This document shows positions 34,789-43,900 of a stretch of DNA of 64,000 nt, one piece after another. Position numbers and translations under genes: made by a program. The notes under the pieces are model-generated. The model did no database searches. It had not been told where the DNA came from and saw nothing but the letters and a program-made list of their open reading frames with translations. This DNA comes from Streptomyces parvus (lineage in GTDB: Bacteria > Actinomycetota > Actinomycetes > Streptomycetales > Streptomycetaceae): assembly GCF_014648875.1 (NCBI RefSeq), contig NZ_BMRY01000007.1:310001-374000 (forward strand), written 5' to 3'. Positions within the stretch are counted from its first letter, which is position 1. Every line of letters begins with the position of its first letter.

Positions 34789-36594
34789 TCAGGACGAGGA
34801 CGGCATGTTCTGTTCCGCCCAGACCACCTTGCCGGTGGCCGTGCGGGACGAACCCCAGCGGCGGCACAGCATGTTGATGAGTTGAAGGCCCCGTCCGCCC
34901 TCGTCGCTGAGGTCCGCGTGCTGGATTTGAGGCAGGTCGGGGCCGGTGTCCGACACCTCCACGACGAGGCGTTCCCCGCGTAGCAGCCGCAGCTTGCCGG
35001 GGCCGTTCCCGTAGCGCAGTGCGTTGCCGACCAGCTCGGAGACGACGAGCTCGGAGACGTCGGCGAGTTCATCGAGGCCCCATGCGGAGAGCTGGCCGGT
35101 GACGAGACCACGGGCGGCCGAGGCGGCCCGGCCGCCTTGCGGCAGCTCCCACACCCGCAGGTCCCCGGCGGGGATTGCGGCGCTCGTGGTCAAGAGGAGA
35201 ACTGCCTCGTCGAACCGGGCGGCGCCGGCCGGGGCGCGCTCCACCAGACCGCCCTTCTCCAGCGATCCGGGCGGGAGGCTCATTGCCCCCGTGCGCAGCC
35301 GGTCCAACTGGGCGTCCACGTCCTGCTCCCGGGACTTGATCAGTCCGTCCGTGTACATGACCAGGTGGGCGCCGTCCGGGACGCGCAGCCGCAGGGGGTC
35401 GTACGGAATCACGCCCGCCCCCAGCGGCGCGCCGGTCGGCACCGGGACGAAGTCGGCGCCGCCCTGCCCGTCGAGGAGCAGTGGCGGCAGGTGCCCGGCG
35501 CTCGCCAGCGTGTAGGAGGAGTCGGCGGGGTCGTAGACTGCGCACAGGCAGGTGGAGACCTGCTCGTCCTCCAGGTCGCGGGTGGCCAGGTCGAGCCGCG
35601 CGAGGATCCGCTCGGGGGCCATGTCCAGGGTCATCAGCGTGCGGGCCACCGTTCGCAGGCGCCCCATGGTGGCGGCGGCCGGCAGCCCGTGCCCCATCAC
35701 GTCGCCCACCATCAGGGCCGTCCTTCCGCCGGGCAGGGCCATCACGTCGTACCAGTCCCCACCCACGCCGTGATGCGCCGCCGCTGGCGCGTACTCGGAG
35801 TGCACCAGCAGGCCCGGCGTCGCAGGGGTGACCCGCGGCAGCAAGGAGCGCTGCAACGAGACGACGTGCTCGCGCTCCCGCCCGTACAGACGCGCGTTGT
35901 CGATGAAGACCGCCGCCTTGGAAGCGAGCTGCTCCGCCAACGCCAGGTCGGTGGTGGAGAACGACGGGGCTCCGCGGCCGCGCACGAAGTCGACGCTGCC
36001 GAGGAGCAGCCCACGGGCGATCAAGGGCACGGCCAGGTAACTGTGCACACCGGCGGTACGCAATTGCGCGGCGGCGCTCGCGGTGGGCGCGACGCGGATG
36101 AAGTCGTCGTCGCGCAGCCTGCTCAGCAGCACCGGCTTGCCTTGCCGGAGGACGTACCGGTGGAGCAGCGTCTCATGCGGCTGCTTGGCGTGCGAGTAGA
36201 CCTCGCCCACCGGAGTCGGCTCCAGGCTGGAGAGCTCCTCGATGGCGCACAGCGCCGTGGCCCGCATCTGCGGGATGCCGGGTTCGGCTTTCCGGGAGCC
36301 CTCGTCACCTCGCAGGACGCTCTCCAGGATGTCCACGGCCGCCCCGTCGGCGAAGCGCGGCACGGTGAACTCGGCGAGCTCTTGTGCGGTGCGTTCCAGG
36401 TCCAGGGTCGTGCCGATGCGGGAGCTGGCGGAATTCAGCCAGGCAAGCCGGCTGCGGGTGGTGAACCGGTCCGGCGGCAGGACGCCTCTGCCCCGGCGGA
36501 ACCGCACGTTCTTGCCGGCCGAGGATCGCCCGGCGGTGCCCCGGCCGGGCAGGCGCCGTCTACCACTGCCGGCGTTCACTCTTGTGCCTCCCAC
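34789..36594 (-). CDS. GAF - SpoIIE phosphatase - HATPase regulator
   Basis: The 601-residue cytoplasmic protein combines a GAF sensor (about 60-220, SYLAVPLIARGLLLGSVDFV), a PP2C/SpoIIE Ser/Thr phosphatase (about 245-465, GVGGDWYDVMALPGGRTALMVGDVMGHG with metal-binding Asp residues, and VMYTDGLIKSRE) and an anti-sigma-type HATPase (about 485-595, LVVSELVGNALRYG N-box and SDTGPDLPQ). Such proteins phosphorylate and dephosphorylate anti-sigma antagonists in partner-switching pathways controlling sigma-B-like factors. No STAS antagonist or sigma gene adjoins it. A second SpoIIE gene lies 159 bp upstream on the same strand. Confidence 0.85.
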   Translation of the reverse strand: MGGTRVNAGSGRRRLPGRGTAGRSSAGKNVRFRRGRGVLPPDRFTTRSRLAWLNSASSRIGTTLDLERTAQELAEFTVPRFADGAAVDILESVLRGDEGSRKAEPGIPQMRATALCAIEELSSLEPTPVGEVYSHAKQPHETLLHRYVLRQGKPVLLSRLRDDDFIRVAPTASAAAQLRTAGVHSYLAVPLIARGLLLGSVDFVRGRGAPSFSTTDLALAEQLASKAAVFIDNARLYGREREHVVSLQRSLLPRVTPATPGLLVHSEYAPAAAHHGVGGDWYDVMALPGGRTALMVGDVMGHGLPAAATMGRLRTVARTLMTLDMAPERILARLDLATRDLEDEQVSTCLCAVYDPADSSYTLASAGHLPPLLLDGQGGADFVPVPTGAPLGAGVIPYDPLRLRVPDGAHLVMYTDGLIKSREQDVDAQLDRLRTGAMSLPPGSLEKGGLVERAPAGAARFDEAVLLLTTSAAIPAGDLRVWELPQGGRAASAARGLVTGQLSAWGLDELADVSELVVSELVGNALRYGNGPGKLRLLRGERLVVEVSDTGPDLPQIQHADLSDEGGRGLQLINMLCRRWGSSRTATGKVVWAEQNMPSSS

Positions 36595-36753
36595 CAGGAC
36601 TCGACGCCTCTTGGTGCCCAGTGTGCACCGGAAGCGGCTGGGACACCTCCGGGTACCCCTGATCGGATCACCTGTTCAGGGACTGTGCCCCGGCGGCCGT
36701 TCCTGGCTCAACTGCTCCCGGATTCGACTTCCGCGACGAGGTGATGGGCCATC

Positions 36754-37500
36754 CTATGGGACGGCCCGCGGGCCGAACTCCACGAGGAGCAGGGCGGAGT
36801 CGTCGTCGGGCTGCGCTCCGGTGAAGGCGGCGACGTCTGCGCGCACGCGGCGCAGCGCTTCCTCGGGGGTGCTCTCACCCAGCAGCGGCCCTGCCCGCTC
36901 ATCCACGGGGTAGAACCGCCCGTCGCCGTCCCGGGCCCCGCTCAGTCCGTCGGTGTAGAGGAAGAGCCGGTCCCCGGGTTGCAGGGTCAGTTGCGTGACA
37001 CTGTTCCGCGGGTTGCCGGAGCCTGCCGGCCCGGTGAGCCCGAAAGGCGGTACCGGCTCGTCCGGCTCGATGAACCTGATGCCGCCGTCAGCGGTGCGCA
37101 GCAGAGGCACGGGGTGACCGTGGTTGAAGGCGAGGAACTGCCCGGCCGGGCCGATCCGGGCGAGGATGCCGTTCACGAACCGTTGGCCGTCCGTTGAGCG
37201 ATTCAGGGCGGATTCGATGCGGCTGCCGACCTCCGCAAGCTCCTCGGCCTCCGGACCGGACTCGCGGAACGCGGCCGGCGCCACGGCCGCGCAGCGAATG
37301 GTGCCCAGTCCCTTGCCCTGGACATCAGCGATCACGAGGCGTACGCCGTAGGGGGAGGGAACCGCCTTGTACAGGTCCCCTCCGACGCGGGTGGCCCGGC
37401 TCGCGGATACGTAGGAGGCCCCGAGGCGTACAGGGCCGATGGCCGGGCCCGCGGCGTACACCGGCAGCAGGTTGTACTCCGGCCCCGTCAGAGCGTCCAC
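36754..37500 (-). CDS. SpoIIE-type PP2C phosphatase, probably truncated at the N-terminus
   Basis: The readable product of 248 residues is a PP2C_SIG phosphatase domain: RVGGDLYKAVPSPYGVRLVIADVQGKG, FNHGHPVPLLRT, LFLYTDGLSGARDGDGRFYP and DDDSALLLVEF. Relatives usually carry three or four membrane helices before this domain; here the first residues (LTGPEYNLLPVYAAGPAIGPV) look like the last helix and an in-frame TGA lies six codons upstream of GTG 37500. The GTG has no well-spaced ribosome site. It may therefore be a decayed gene or a soluble remnant still translated. Confidence 0.65.
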   Translation of the reverse strand: MDALTGPEYNLLPVYAAGPAIGPVRLGASYVSASRATRVGGDLYKAVPSPYGVRLVIADVQGKGLGTIRCAAVAPAAFRESGPEAEELAEVGSRIESALNRSTDGQRFVNGILARIGPAGQFLAFNHGHPVPLLRTADGGIRFIEPDEPVPPFGLTGPAGSGNPRNSVTQLTLQPGDRLFLYTDGLSGARDGDGRFYPVDERAGPLLGESTPEEALRRVRADVAAFTGAQPDDDSALLLVEFGPRAVP

Positions 37501-37692
37501 CTCCCCGTCCGTCTTTCATGGCGTCGGCCCAGACCGCGTAACAGCCCTGCCCGATCGGCTGAGGGTGGCGGAAAAGTGTGCCTTGCGGCGGCGATGACCT
37601 GTTCCCGACAATCTGATGAATTGACAGGTGCATGATCCTCTCGTGCCCCTGGCGTGACTCTCCCAGCAGCCCCCCATGAAAGAAGGCAGTCC

Positions 37693-38472
37693 GTGAAGCA
37701 ACTCCTGCGTGCGCTCAAGAGATGCTCCGTCGTCGTCGCCACCGTCGCCATCGCGGTCGTCGGCCTCCAGCCCGTCACGGCCTCGGCCGCCCCCAACCCC
37801 GTCGTCGGCGGAACCCGTGCCGCCCAGGGCGAGTTCCCCTTCATGGTCCGGCTCTCCATGGGCTGCGGCGGCGCCCTGTACGCCAAGGACATCGTTCTCA
37901 CCGCCGCCCACTGCGTGGGCGCATCGGGCAACAACACCTCGATCACCGCCACCGGCGGCGTCGTCGATCTCCAGTCGTCCAGCGCGATCAAGGTCCGCTC
38001 CACCAAGGTTCTCCGGGCCCCCGGCTACAACGGCACCGGCAAGGACTGGGCGCTCATCAAGCTCGCCCAGCCCATCAACCAGCCCACGCTGAAGATCGCC
38101 ACCACCACCGCCTTCAACCAGGGCACGTTCACCGTCGCCGGCTGGGGTGCCAACCGCGAGGGCGGCAGCCAGCAGCGCTACCTGCTCAAGGCCAACGTCC
38201 CGTTCGTCTCCGACGCCGCCTGCCGTGCCGCCTACGGCAACGAACTCGTGGCGAACGAGGAGATCTGCGCCGGATACCCCGACACCGGTGGCGTCGACAC
38301 CTGCCAGGGCGACTCCGGCGGCCCGATGTTCCGCCGGGACAACGCCGGTGAGTGGATCCAGGTCGGCATCGTCAGCTGGGGCTACGGCTGCGCCCGGCCC
38401 GGCTACCCGGGCGTCTACGCCGAGGTCTCGACCTTCGCGTCCGCCATCGCCTCAGCGGCTCGTACGCTCTGA
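37693..38472 (+). CDS. Secreted trypsin-like serine protease (S1 family)
   Basis: The 259-residue preproenzyme has a signal peptide ending near VTASA (residue 34), a very short propeptide, and a mature start VVGGTRAAQGEFPF, as in Streptomyces griseus trypsin. Catalytic residues are His in TAAHCVG, Asp in KDWALIKL and Ser in QGDSGGPM; the Asp six residues before the Ser (GGVDTCQGD) predicts trypsin specificity for Arg/Lys. Six cysteines fit three disulfides. GTG 37693 follows AGAAGG by 6 bases. It is probably an extracellular nutritional or developmental protease. Confidence 0.93.
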   Translation: MKQLLRALKRCSVVVATVAIAVVGLQPVTASAAPNPVVGGTRAAQGEFPFMVRLSMGCGGALYAKDIVLTAAHCVGASGNNTSITATGGVVDLQSSSAIKVRSTKVLRAPGYNGTGKDWALIKLAQPINQPTLKIATTTAFNQGTFTVAGWGANREGGSQQRYLLKANVPFVSDAACRAAYGNELVANEEICAGYPDTGGVDTCQGDSGGPMFRRDNAGEWIQVGIVSWGYGCARPGYPGVYAEVSTFASAIASAARTL

Positions 38473-38527
38473 CGCCGCGCACCATCGCCGTTCGGTCGCC
38501 CTCGGGTGATCCCGGCTGAACCGCCCC

Positions 38528-38555
38528 GGGGGTGCCCGCACGGACGGGCGCCCCC
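38528..38555. terminator. Hairpin terminator between trypsin and DUF6357 genes
   Basis: GGGGGTGCCCG (38528-38538) pairs with CGGGCGCCCCC (38545-38555), one G-T wobble and a 6-base loop, between converging genes. Confidence 0.7.
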
Positions 38556-38656
38556 TCCTCCTTCCTGGCCGGCCGGTGCCCGCGGGTGCCGCCTCCTCCG
38601 CTGCGGGAGCTGCTCAGCGCGGCGGCGTCGAACAGGCGGGACGAGATCGGCCGGGA

Positions 38657-39922
38657 CTACTCGGCGCGGCGCCGTCGGCGCGCGCGTTCGAACTCCGCGA
38701 CATCCGCCATCCAGGGCCCGCGCCCGTCGAGTGCGGCGCAGCCGCCGAGGACGAAGGCGCTCACCAGCTTCCGGTACCCGTCGATCCCGTCGACGAGGCC
38801 GTACTCGACCCGGTACTCCGGATCCGAACCGCCAACGCCCTCTCGTACCGTGGTGACCCGGGCGATGGAGTCCGCGTAGAAGTGGAGCTGGATCCCTTCG
38901 CCCATCTCCTCGTCCTCGATGGTGAACACCTCGTTGTCCGCGGCGGAGCGATCGCCGACGAACTCCCAGAACTCCGCGGTGGCCGTGCGGGGACCACCTC
39001 GGCGCCACTTCTTCTCGACACCCTTGTCGTCGGTGAAGGAAAGGGCCGCCTTCCTCGCACTTCCGCCGCCCCCGACGGCGCGGTCGCCGGCAGCCTCCTC
39101 GTCATCCTCCAGGGGCGCGTTCCTGGAGCGCTCCGCTGCCTCCGAGCACATCAGGAAGCTCAGGGTGCGCACCGCGTCATCGGCCAGCTCAGGGCGGGCA
39201 CGTCGTACGGCGGTCTCCACCGTCGTCGCCATCCGGTTCCACGCGCGCTTGTCCGTGGCGCGCTTTCCCCGGCGCGGATCTCGGCCGATCCGCATCCCGG
39301 CGCACGCCTGCTCCGCGACGGCGACCACCCGTAGGACCTCGGGCAGCAGCGCGGGAGCGACGGCGTCGGGCGTCCGCCTGGGAATCGTCGAGCCGTGCAG
39401 GTACTGGCCCGTGTACCGGAGAATCCCTGCGTCGAGAGGACCGAGCACAGTCCCGCGTTCGGCGCGGCGGCGGTTCGCGTGGTACTCCTGGGCGCGTTTA
39501 CCGTCGGACGTCTCCGTCGCCGTGCGCATTGCCGCGCACATCTGCCCGCGCTCCAGCAGACCGATGTCGGCTCCGTGGGCGATGAGCCGGCTCCTGTCCC
39601 ACGGGATGCGCCGGAAGAGCGCGTCGACGTCCGCGGGCGCGGAGAGGAGGACCGGGTCCAGAAGCGCGACGGCGGCGCTCTCGTCGAGCTCGCCCCGCGT
39701 TCCGGCGGCGTCGCACAAGGGGAGGACTGCACTCCACAGCAGCAGGTGCCTTGCCAGATCCTCCTGGATCACCGCGAGATGGGCTTCCCCGATCGGGAAC
39801 GTGAAGGTGCGGGGCTCGTGGTTGGCGTCGGCCCCGGCGCCCAGCATCAGCTTCAGCCCGTCGTCCTCGCGGATCACGTTCGGGATCCAGCCGCTCCGGC
39901 GGGTGAAAACGGTGTCTCTCAT
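38657..39922 (-). CDS. DUF6357 family protein
   Basis: The 421-residue soluble protein appears to be of the DUF6357 family of Streptomyces, recognised from the N-terminus (RDTVFTRRSGWIPNVIRE) and LLLWSAVLPLCDAAGTRG. It has a helical middle (about 100-270), an acidic linker near 275-295 and a beta-rich C-terminal region with FTIEDEEMGEGIQLHFYAD and EYRVEYGLVDG. No catalytic motif or membrane segment was seen. It is divergent, across 216 bp, from the five-gene MoxR/VWA operon and could share its promoter region, but a functional link is not shown. Confidence 0.65.
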   Translation of the reverse strand: MRDTVFTRRSGWIPNVIREDDGLKLMLGAGADANHEPRTFTFPIGEAHLAVIQEDLARHLLLWSAVLPLCDAAGTRGELDESAAVALLDPVLLSAPADVDALFRRIPWDRSRLIAHGADIGLLERGQMCAAMRTATETSDGKRAQEYHANRRRAERGTVLGPLDAGILRYTGQYLHGSTIPRRTPDAVAPALLPEVLRVVAVAEQACAGMRIGRDPRRGKRATDKRAWNRMATTVETAVRRARPELADDAVRTLSFLMCSEAAERSRNAPLEDDEEAAGDRAVGGGGSARKAALSFTDDKGVEKKWRRGGPRTATAEFWEFVGDRSAADNEVFTIEDEEMGEGIQLHFYADSIARVTTVREGVGGSDPEYRVEYGLVDGIDGYRKLVSAFVLGGCAALDGRGPWMADVAEFERARRRRRAE

Positions 39923-40138
39923 GGGCCCAGTCTTCCCTCATCGCCGTCCGTCCGGAAATGCCGGAGTGCGTCCCGCCCCTGGGCGCACCCTCCGGCCGCG
40001 GTCCTCCCGGGGCTCCGAACCCGTTGTCACTGGTGCCGCCTAGAGTATTCCTCAATCGTCACGGTGCGTTGCCGTCGACGGGATTCATCAGCATGCCGCC
40101 ACGGCGGCAACTGTCCGGCACGACGGGGAGAACAGCGC

Positions 40139-40999
40139 ATGGGGTGGGTTTCGGCGGGCGACTACGAAGTCGCTCTGGAGGCGGGCAAGGTGGTCTGCCG
40201 CAACGGGAAGGGCCGGCGGCTGAAGTCTGTTCCGGCCAAGTTGAAGGACGATCCGGCGGTCGTCGGTCTCCGGCAGCTGACGGAGTGGCTGGAACGGCAC
40301 GAGAGGCGGTGCCTGAGCGACGTCGAGCAGTGGATGGTGCGTTCGCTGTCCGTCCCCACCGCCGTGCTCGCCCGGGTCTGGCCCGACCCGGCGTGGCAGG
40401 CCGCCCTGCGGGACGTGGTGGTCACCGGCGCGGACGGCGGTGTCGCCGGGTTCCTGCGCGACGTCGATCCCGAGCGCGGCCTCGGCCTCGTCGACCTGGA
40501 CGGCGACACGGTCCGCATCACCCCCGACATCGTCCACGTGCCCCACCCCGTCCTGCTGGAGGACCTGGAAGAACTGCGGGAGTTCGCGGTCGAACTGGAA
40601 GTCCGCCAGAACGTGGAGCAGCTGTTCCGCGAGGTGTGGCACCGCCCGGCCGGCCTCGCCCCGGACACCAGCTCCGTGGACACCTACGCCGGCGGTGTGT
40701 TCAAGGAACTGCGTTTCCTGCACGGCCGCGTCACCCAGCTCGGGTACCGGTCACGCGGCGGATACGCGGTCTGCCCGGTCGTCGAGGACGGCGCCGGTGT
40801 CGAGGCGCGCATCTGGATCGGCGAACACGACGGATACGACGCGTACGACACCGAGACGGGTCCGCTGGGCTGGACCGACGCCTCGGGGCGCGCTCTGACG
40901 GCGGCCGAGGTCGGCCCCGTGGCGTGGTCCGAGGGCATGCGCATGGCGGCGGCGCTCTACGCCGGCCGCGACGTGGAGGACGAGGAGCGGGCGGCATGA
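40139..40999 (+). CDS. DUF4132 (MolR C-terminal-like) protein, first gene of the MoxR/VWA operon
   Basis: The 286-residue protein matches DUF4132, the C-terminal domain of E. coli MolR/YehI, in VRQNVEQLFREVWHRPAG with SVDTYAGGVFKELRFLHGRV and TQLGYRSRGG (about residues 158-215), corresponding to the family QxFREVY...FAxxxLxQxQLxxLxxxRGW pattern. Earlier, LTEWLERHERRCLSDVEQWM and VLARVWPDPAWQAALRDLVV-like sequence (about 42-95) form a helical lead. ATG 40139 has GGGGAG 8 bases upstream. Its stop overlaps the next start (ATGA), coupling it to the giant gene. Molecular role unknown; in E. coli MolR was tied to molybdate regulation, which is weakly supported. Confidence 0.75.
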   Translation: MGWVSAGDYEVALEAGKVVCRNGKGRRLKSVPAKLKDDPAVVGLRQLTEWLERHERRCLSDVEQWMVRSLSVPTAVLARVWPDPAWQAALRDVVVTGADGGVAGFLRDVDPERGLGLVDLDGDTVRITPDIVHVPHPVLLEDLEELREFAVELEVRQNVEQLFREVWHRPAGLAPDTSSVDTYAGGVFKELRFLHGRVTQLGYRSRGGYAVCPVVEDGAGVEARIWIGEHDGYDAYDTETGPLGWTDASGRALTAAEVGPVAWSEGMRMAAALYAGRDVEDEERAA

Positions 41000-43900
41000 G
41001 CATCACGACGAACACCGAAGCGAACACGGCGGCAACGGGCTCGACGGCCCTGCCCGCCCAGAACCGGGGCAGCGGCCCCGCCGAGGCCCGCGTGGCGAGC
41101 CTGCTGGACGCGGGCGCGATCCTCCCGGCCGGGACCACCGACCGGGACGACGCCGACACGCTGACCGCCCGCACCTACACGCACACCGCTCTCGGGGACC
41201 GCCCGGTGGTCCGGCTCGTCCCCGGCACGCTCGGCGAAGCCGAGGACCTCGCCCTGGAGTTCCTGGGGCTGGCCCGCACCGCGGAGGCTCCCGTCGTCGG
41301 GCAGGTCCGCCGCGAGACGCTGGGCTTCCCCGCCTGGGCCCTGGTCAACGACCCGGCCAACGGGCACCACGCCCTGGCCCTGGTCAAGGACATCGAGCGG
41401 CTCGGCCGGCAGGCCAAGACCCGCGCCGGCGCGGCCAAGGAGGGCTTCGACGAGCTCGGCACCCGCCTCGGCCGTGCCGTCCCGCACTTCCTCCCCACCT
41501 ACTACGAGCAGGTGGCCCGCCTCTTCCTCCAGGCCGAGAACGCCACGTACGCCGCCTCCTTCTTCGGCAAGGCCCGTGAGGCCGAGCGGGTCCACGGCCT
41601 GGTCGTGGACGAGGACCGGCAGCGCGCCGTCTTCCTGGAGTTCGCCCTCGCCGGCGCACTGACCGTCAAGGCGCTGCGCCAGTACGTGCGCGACCTGGTG
41701 GCCCGGCTCGCCCCGGCGGACGCCTGGGCACAGTTCCGCCGACTGCTGGTCGAGCGCTGCGCCGCCGGGATGCCGCCGTACGCGGCGCTGCCGCAGGACG
41801 TCCGCACGCTGGTCAAGGCCGCCGGGCTGGACCGCGAGAGCGCCGAACGCGAGCTGGTGGCCGACCTGATCGGCTCGCCCGGAGTCGTCCGCGCCCCCGC
41901 CTCGTTCTGGGCGACCTACGGCCCCGCGCTCATCGCCCTCGCCCGGGCGGACGCGTCCGTGCGCGCCCGGCTCCTCGGGTTCTTCCCGGAGACCTTCAGC
42001 GAGAACGGCCGGGACACGGACGGCGAATCCGGCTGGCTCGCGCTGCTGGCCGAGTCCGGCGCGGAGGAACTGCTGACCGCCCTTCCGGCCGCCTCCGAGC
42101 CGGCCTCCTCCGACTCCTCCGGTCGACTCGAGGCGGCCGTCTCCCCGGCGGACTGGCTCGCCCGCTGGGAGGCGTACCGACGCCGCAACCGGGCTTCCTC
42201 GGGCCGCAGCCCGCGCACCCTGGACCTGGCCGCCCGGATGACGGACCGGCTGCGCGCCGACGGGCGCCCCGTCGAACTGTTCCAGGGCCGCTGGCAGCCC
42301 ACCGCCGACCTGGACCTTCTCGACCTCTGCCTGGCCTCCGGAGTCCCCGTGGCCGAGCCGGACGACGAGGACACGGGACGTGGCCAAGGGCGGTCGCACG
42401 GCTTCTCGCTGGGCCAGTGGCTCGCCGACGACGCGCCCGGGCGGCGGGATCTCGCCGCCGTCGCCGGACACCCGGGCTTCCGCGACCTGCTGCGACGGAA
42501 CACCGGCGGCCTCGGCAACGGACGCGGTCAGCGGCTGAGCGACGCCGGTATGGCGAAGCTGGCCGCGCACCCGGTGCTCTCCGTCCTCCTGCGCGAATGG
42601 CTGACCGGCTGCGCCGAGCAGTACACGGCCGCGCGAGGACTCCCCGGGCTGCGCATCGCCCTCAACAAGCTCTCGCCGTTCCGCGCCGTCGTCGCGGACG
42701 TCGCCCCGGAGGCCGCGCGGCTGCTCGAAGAGCACGACGTCGTCCCGCTGCTCGCCGCCACCCTGCGCACGGGCGTCCTCGACGAACTGGGGTGGGCCGC
42801 GCTCGACGAGACCTACGCCGAGCTGGCCGCCGAGGCCGCCACCGCATCGCGGCGGGGAAACAACCGGTCGCAGAACGTCGGCGTCACCGGCGCCTGGCCC
42901 GCCCTGATCCTGAACACGCTGGAGCGGGCCGTCGTCGTGGGCCCGGAAGGAGTTCTGGTCCGGCACACCCTGCGTCTGCCTCCCTCCACCGACCAGTGGC
43001 GGACGCCCGCCTTCCGGTTCGTCGACGGCGAGTTGCTGGTGATCTGGTGGGAGGACGGCAAGCAGCGCGGCTACTGGTCGCACCGCCCCGCCGACGTCTT
43101 CACCGTCGGCGGCGAGCAGACCCCCCGCTGGGGCCGCCCCAGCCTGTCGGACGAGGTCTGCGTACCGCTGCCCGGCGGCGGCCGCGCCACCGGCGGCAAG
43201 GCCCTGCACGCCGGCGACACCACCCTCCCGCCCCAGCGCGCCGTCCTCGCCGACGGCACCGGACACTGGCGGGAGGGCCACCAGGGCACCCGGACGGTGT
43301 GGCTGGAGTACGACCCGGCCAACGGCACCCACGGCCGCGCGTCCCTCCCCGCCTTCCTCCGCTCCGGAGTGCAGGACGGCACCCGGCTGCTCGCCGAACA
43401 CTGCCAGGTTCTGCCCCTCCAGCCCGGCCTGGAGACCACCCCCTTCGGCACGGACGGCACGGTCCTCGGCCGCTGGGTCCGGCGCACCGCCACCGAGCCC
43501 GGCACGGCCGCCCCCGCCGACGGGGACCGGACCGTCGCCGGCACCCCCGACGGCCACACGGTCACCCTGCCGCACCCCCTGCCCGACGGCGGTTCCGTGG
43601 TGCCCCTCGGCGCCCTCACCCTGCCCGGCGGGTCGCGGCCCGTCGCGGTCCTGCGCCACCGGTCCGTCGAAGCGCACCCGGCGGACACCGACGGCACCGG
43701 CGGCGGGCTGTGGTCCGTCGGCACCGACTCCTCGGGCGGGAACGACGCGGCGGGCACGCCCTACGTGCCTCCCACCGTCTACTGGCACGCCCTGCGCCCG
43801 AGGGACGCGCAAGGCTCCGCCGCCCTGCGGAAGCTCACGGAAGCCCGGGCCCAGGAGCTGTTCGACGAGGTCGCCACCGCGGTCGCCCGACACCTGAAGG

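Noticed and set aside
37488..38006. Minus-strand ORFs opposite the trypsin start
   Set aside because: No family resemblance and they cover the well-supported protease signal peptide and catalytic His region.
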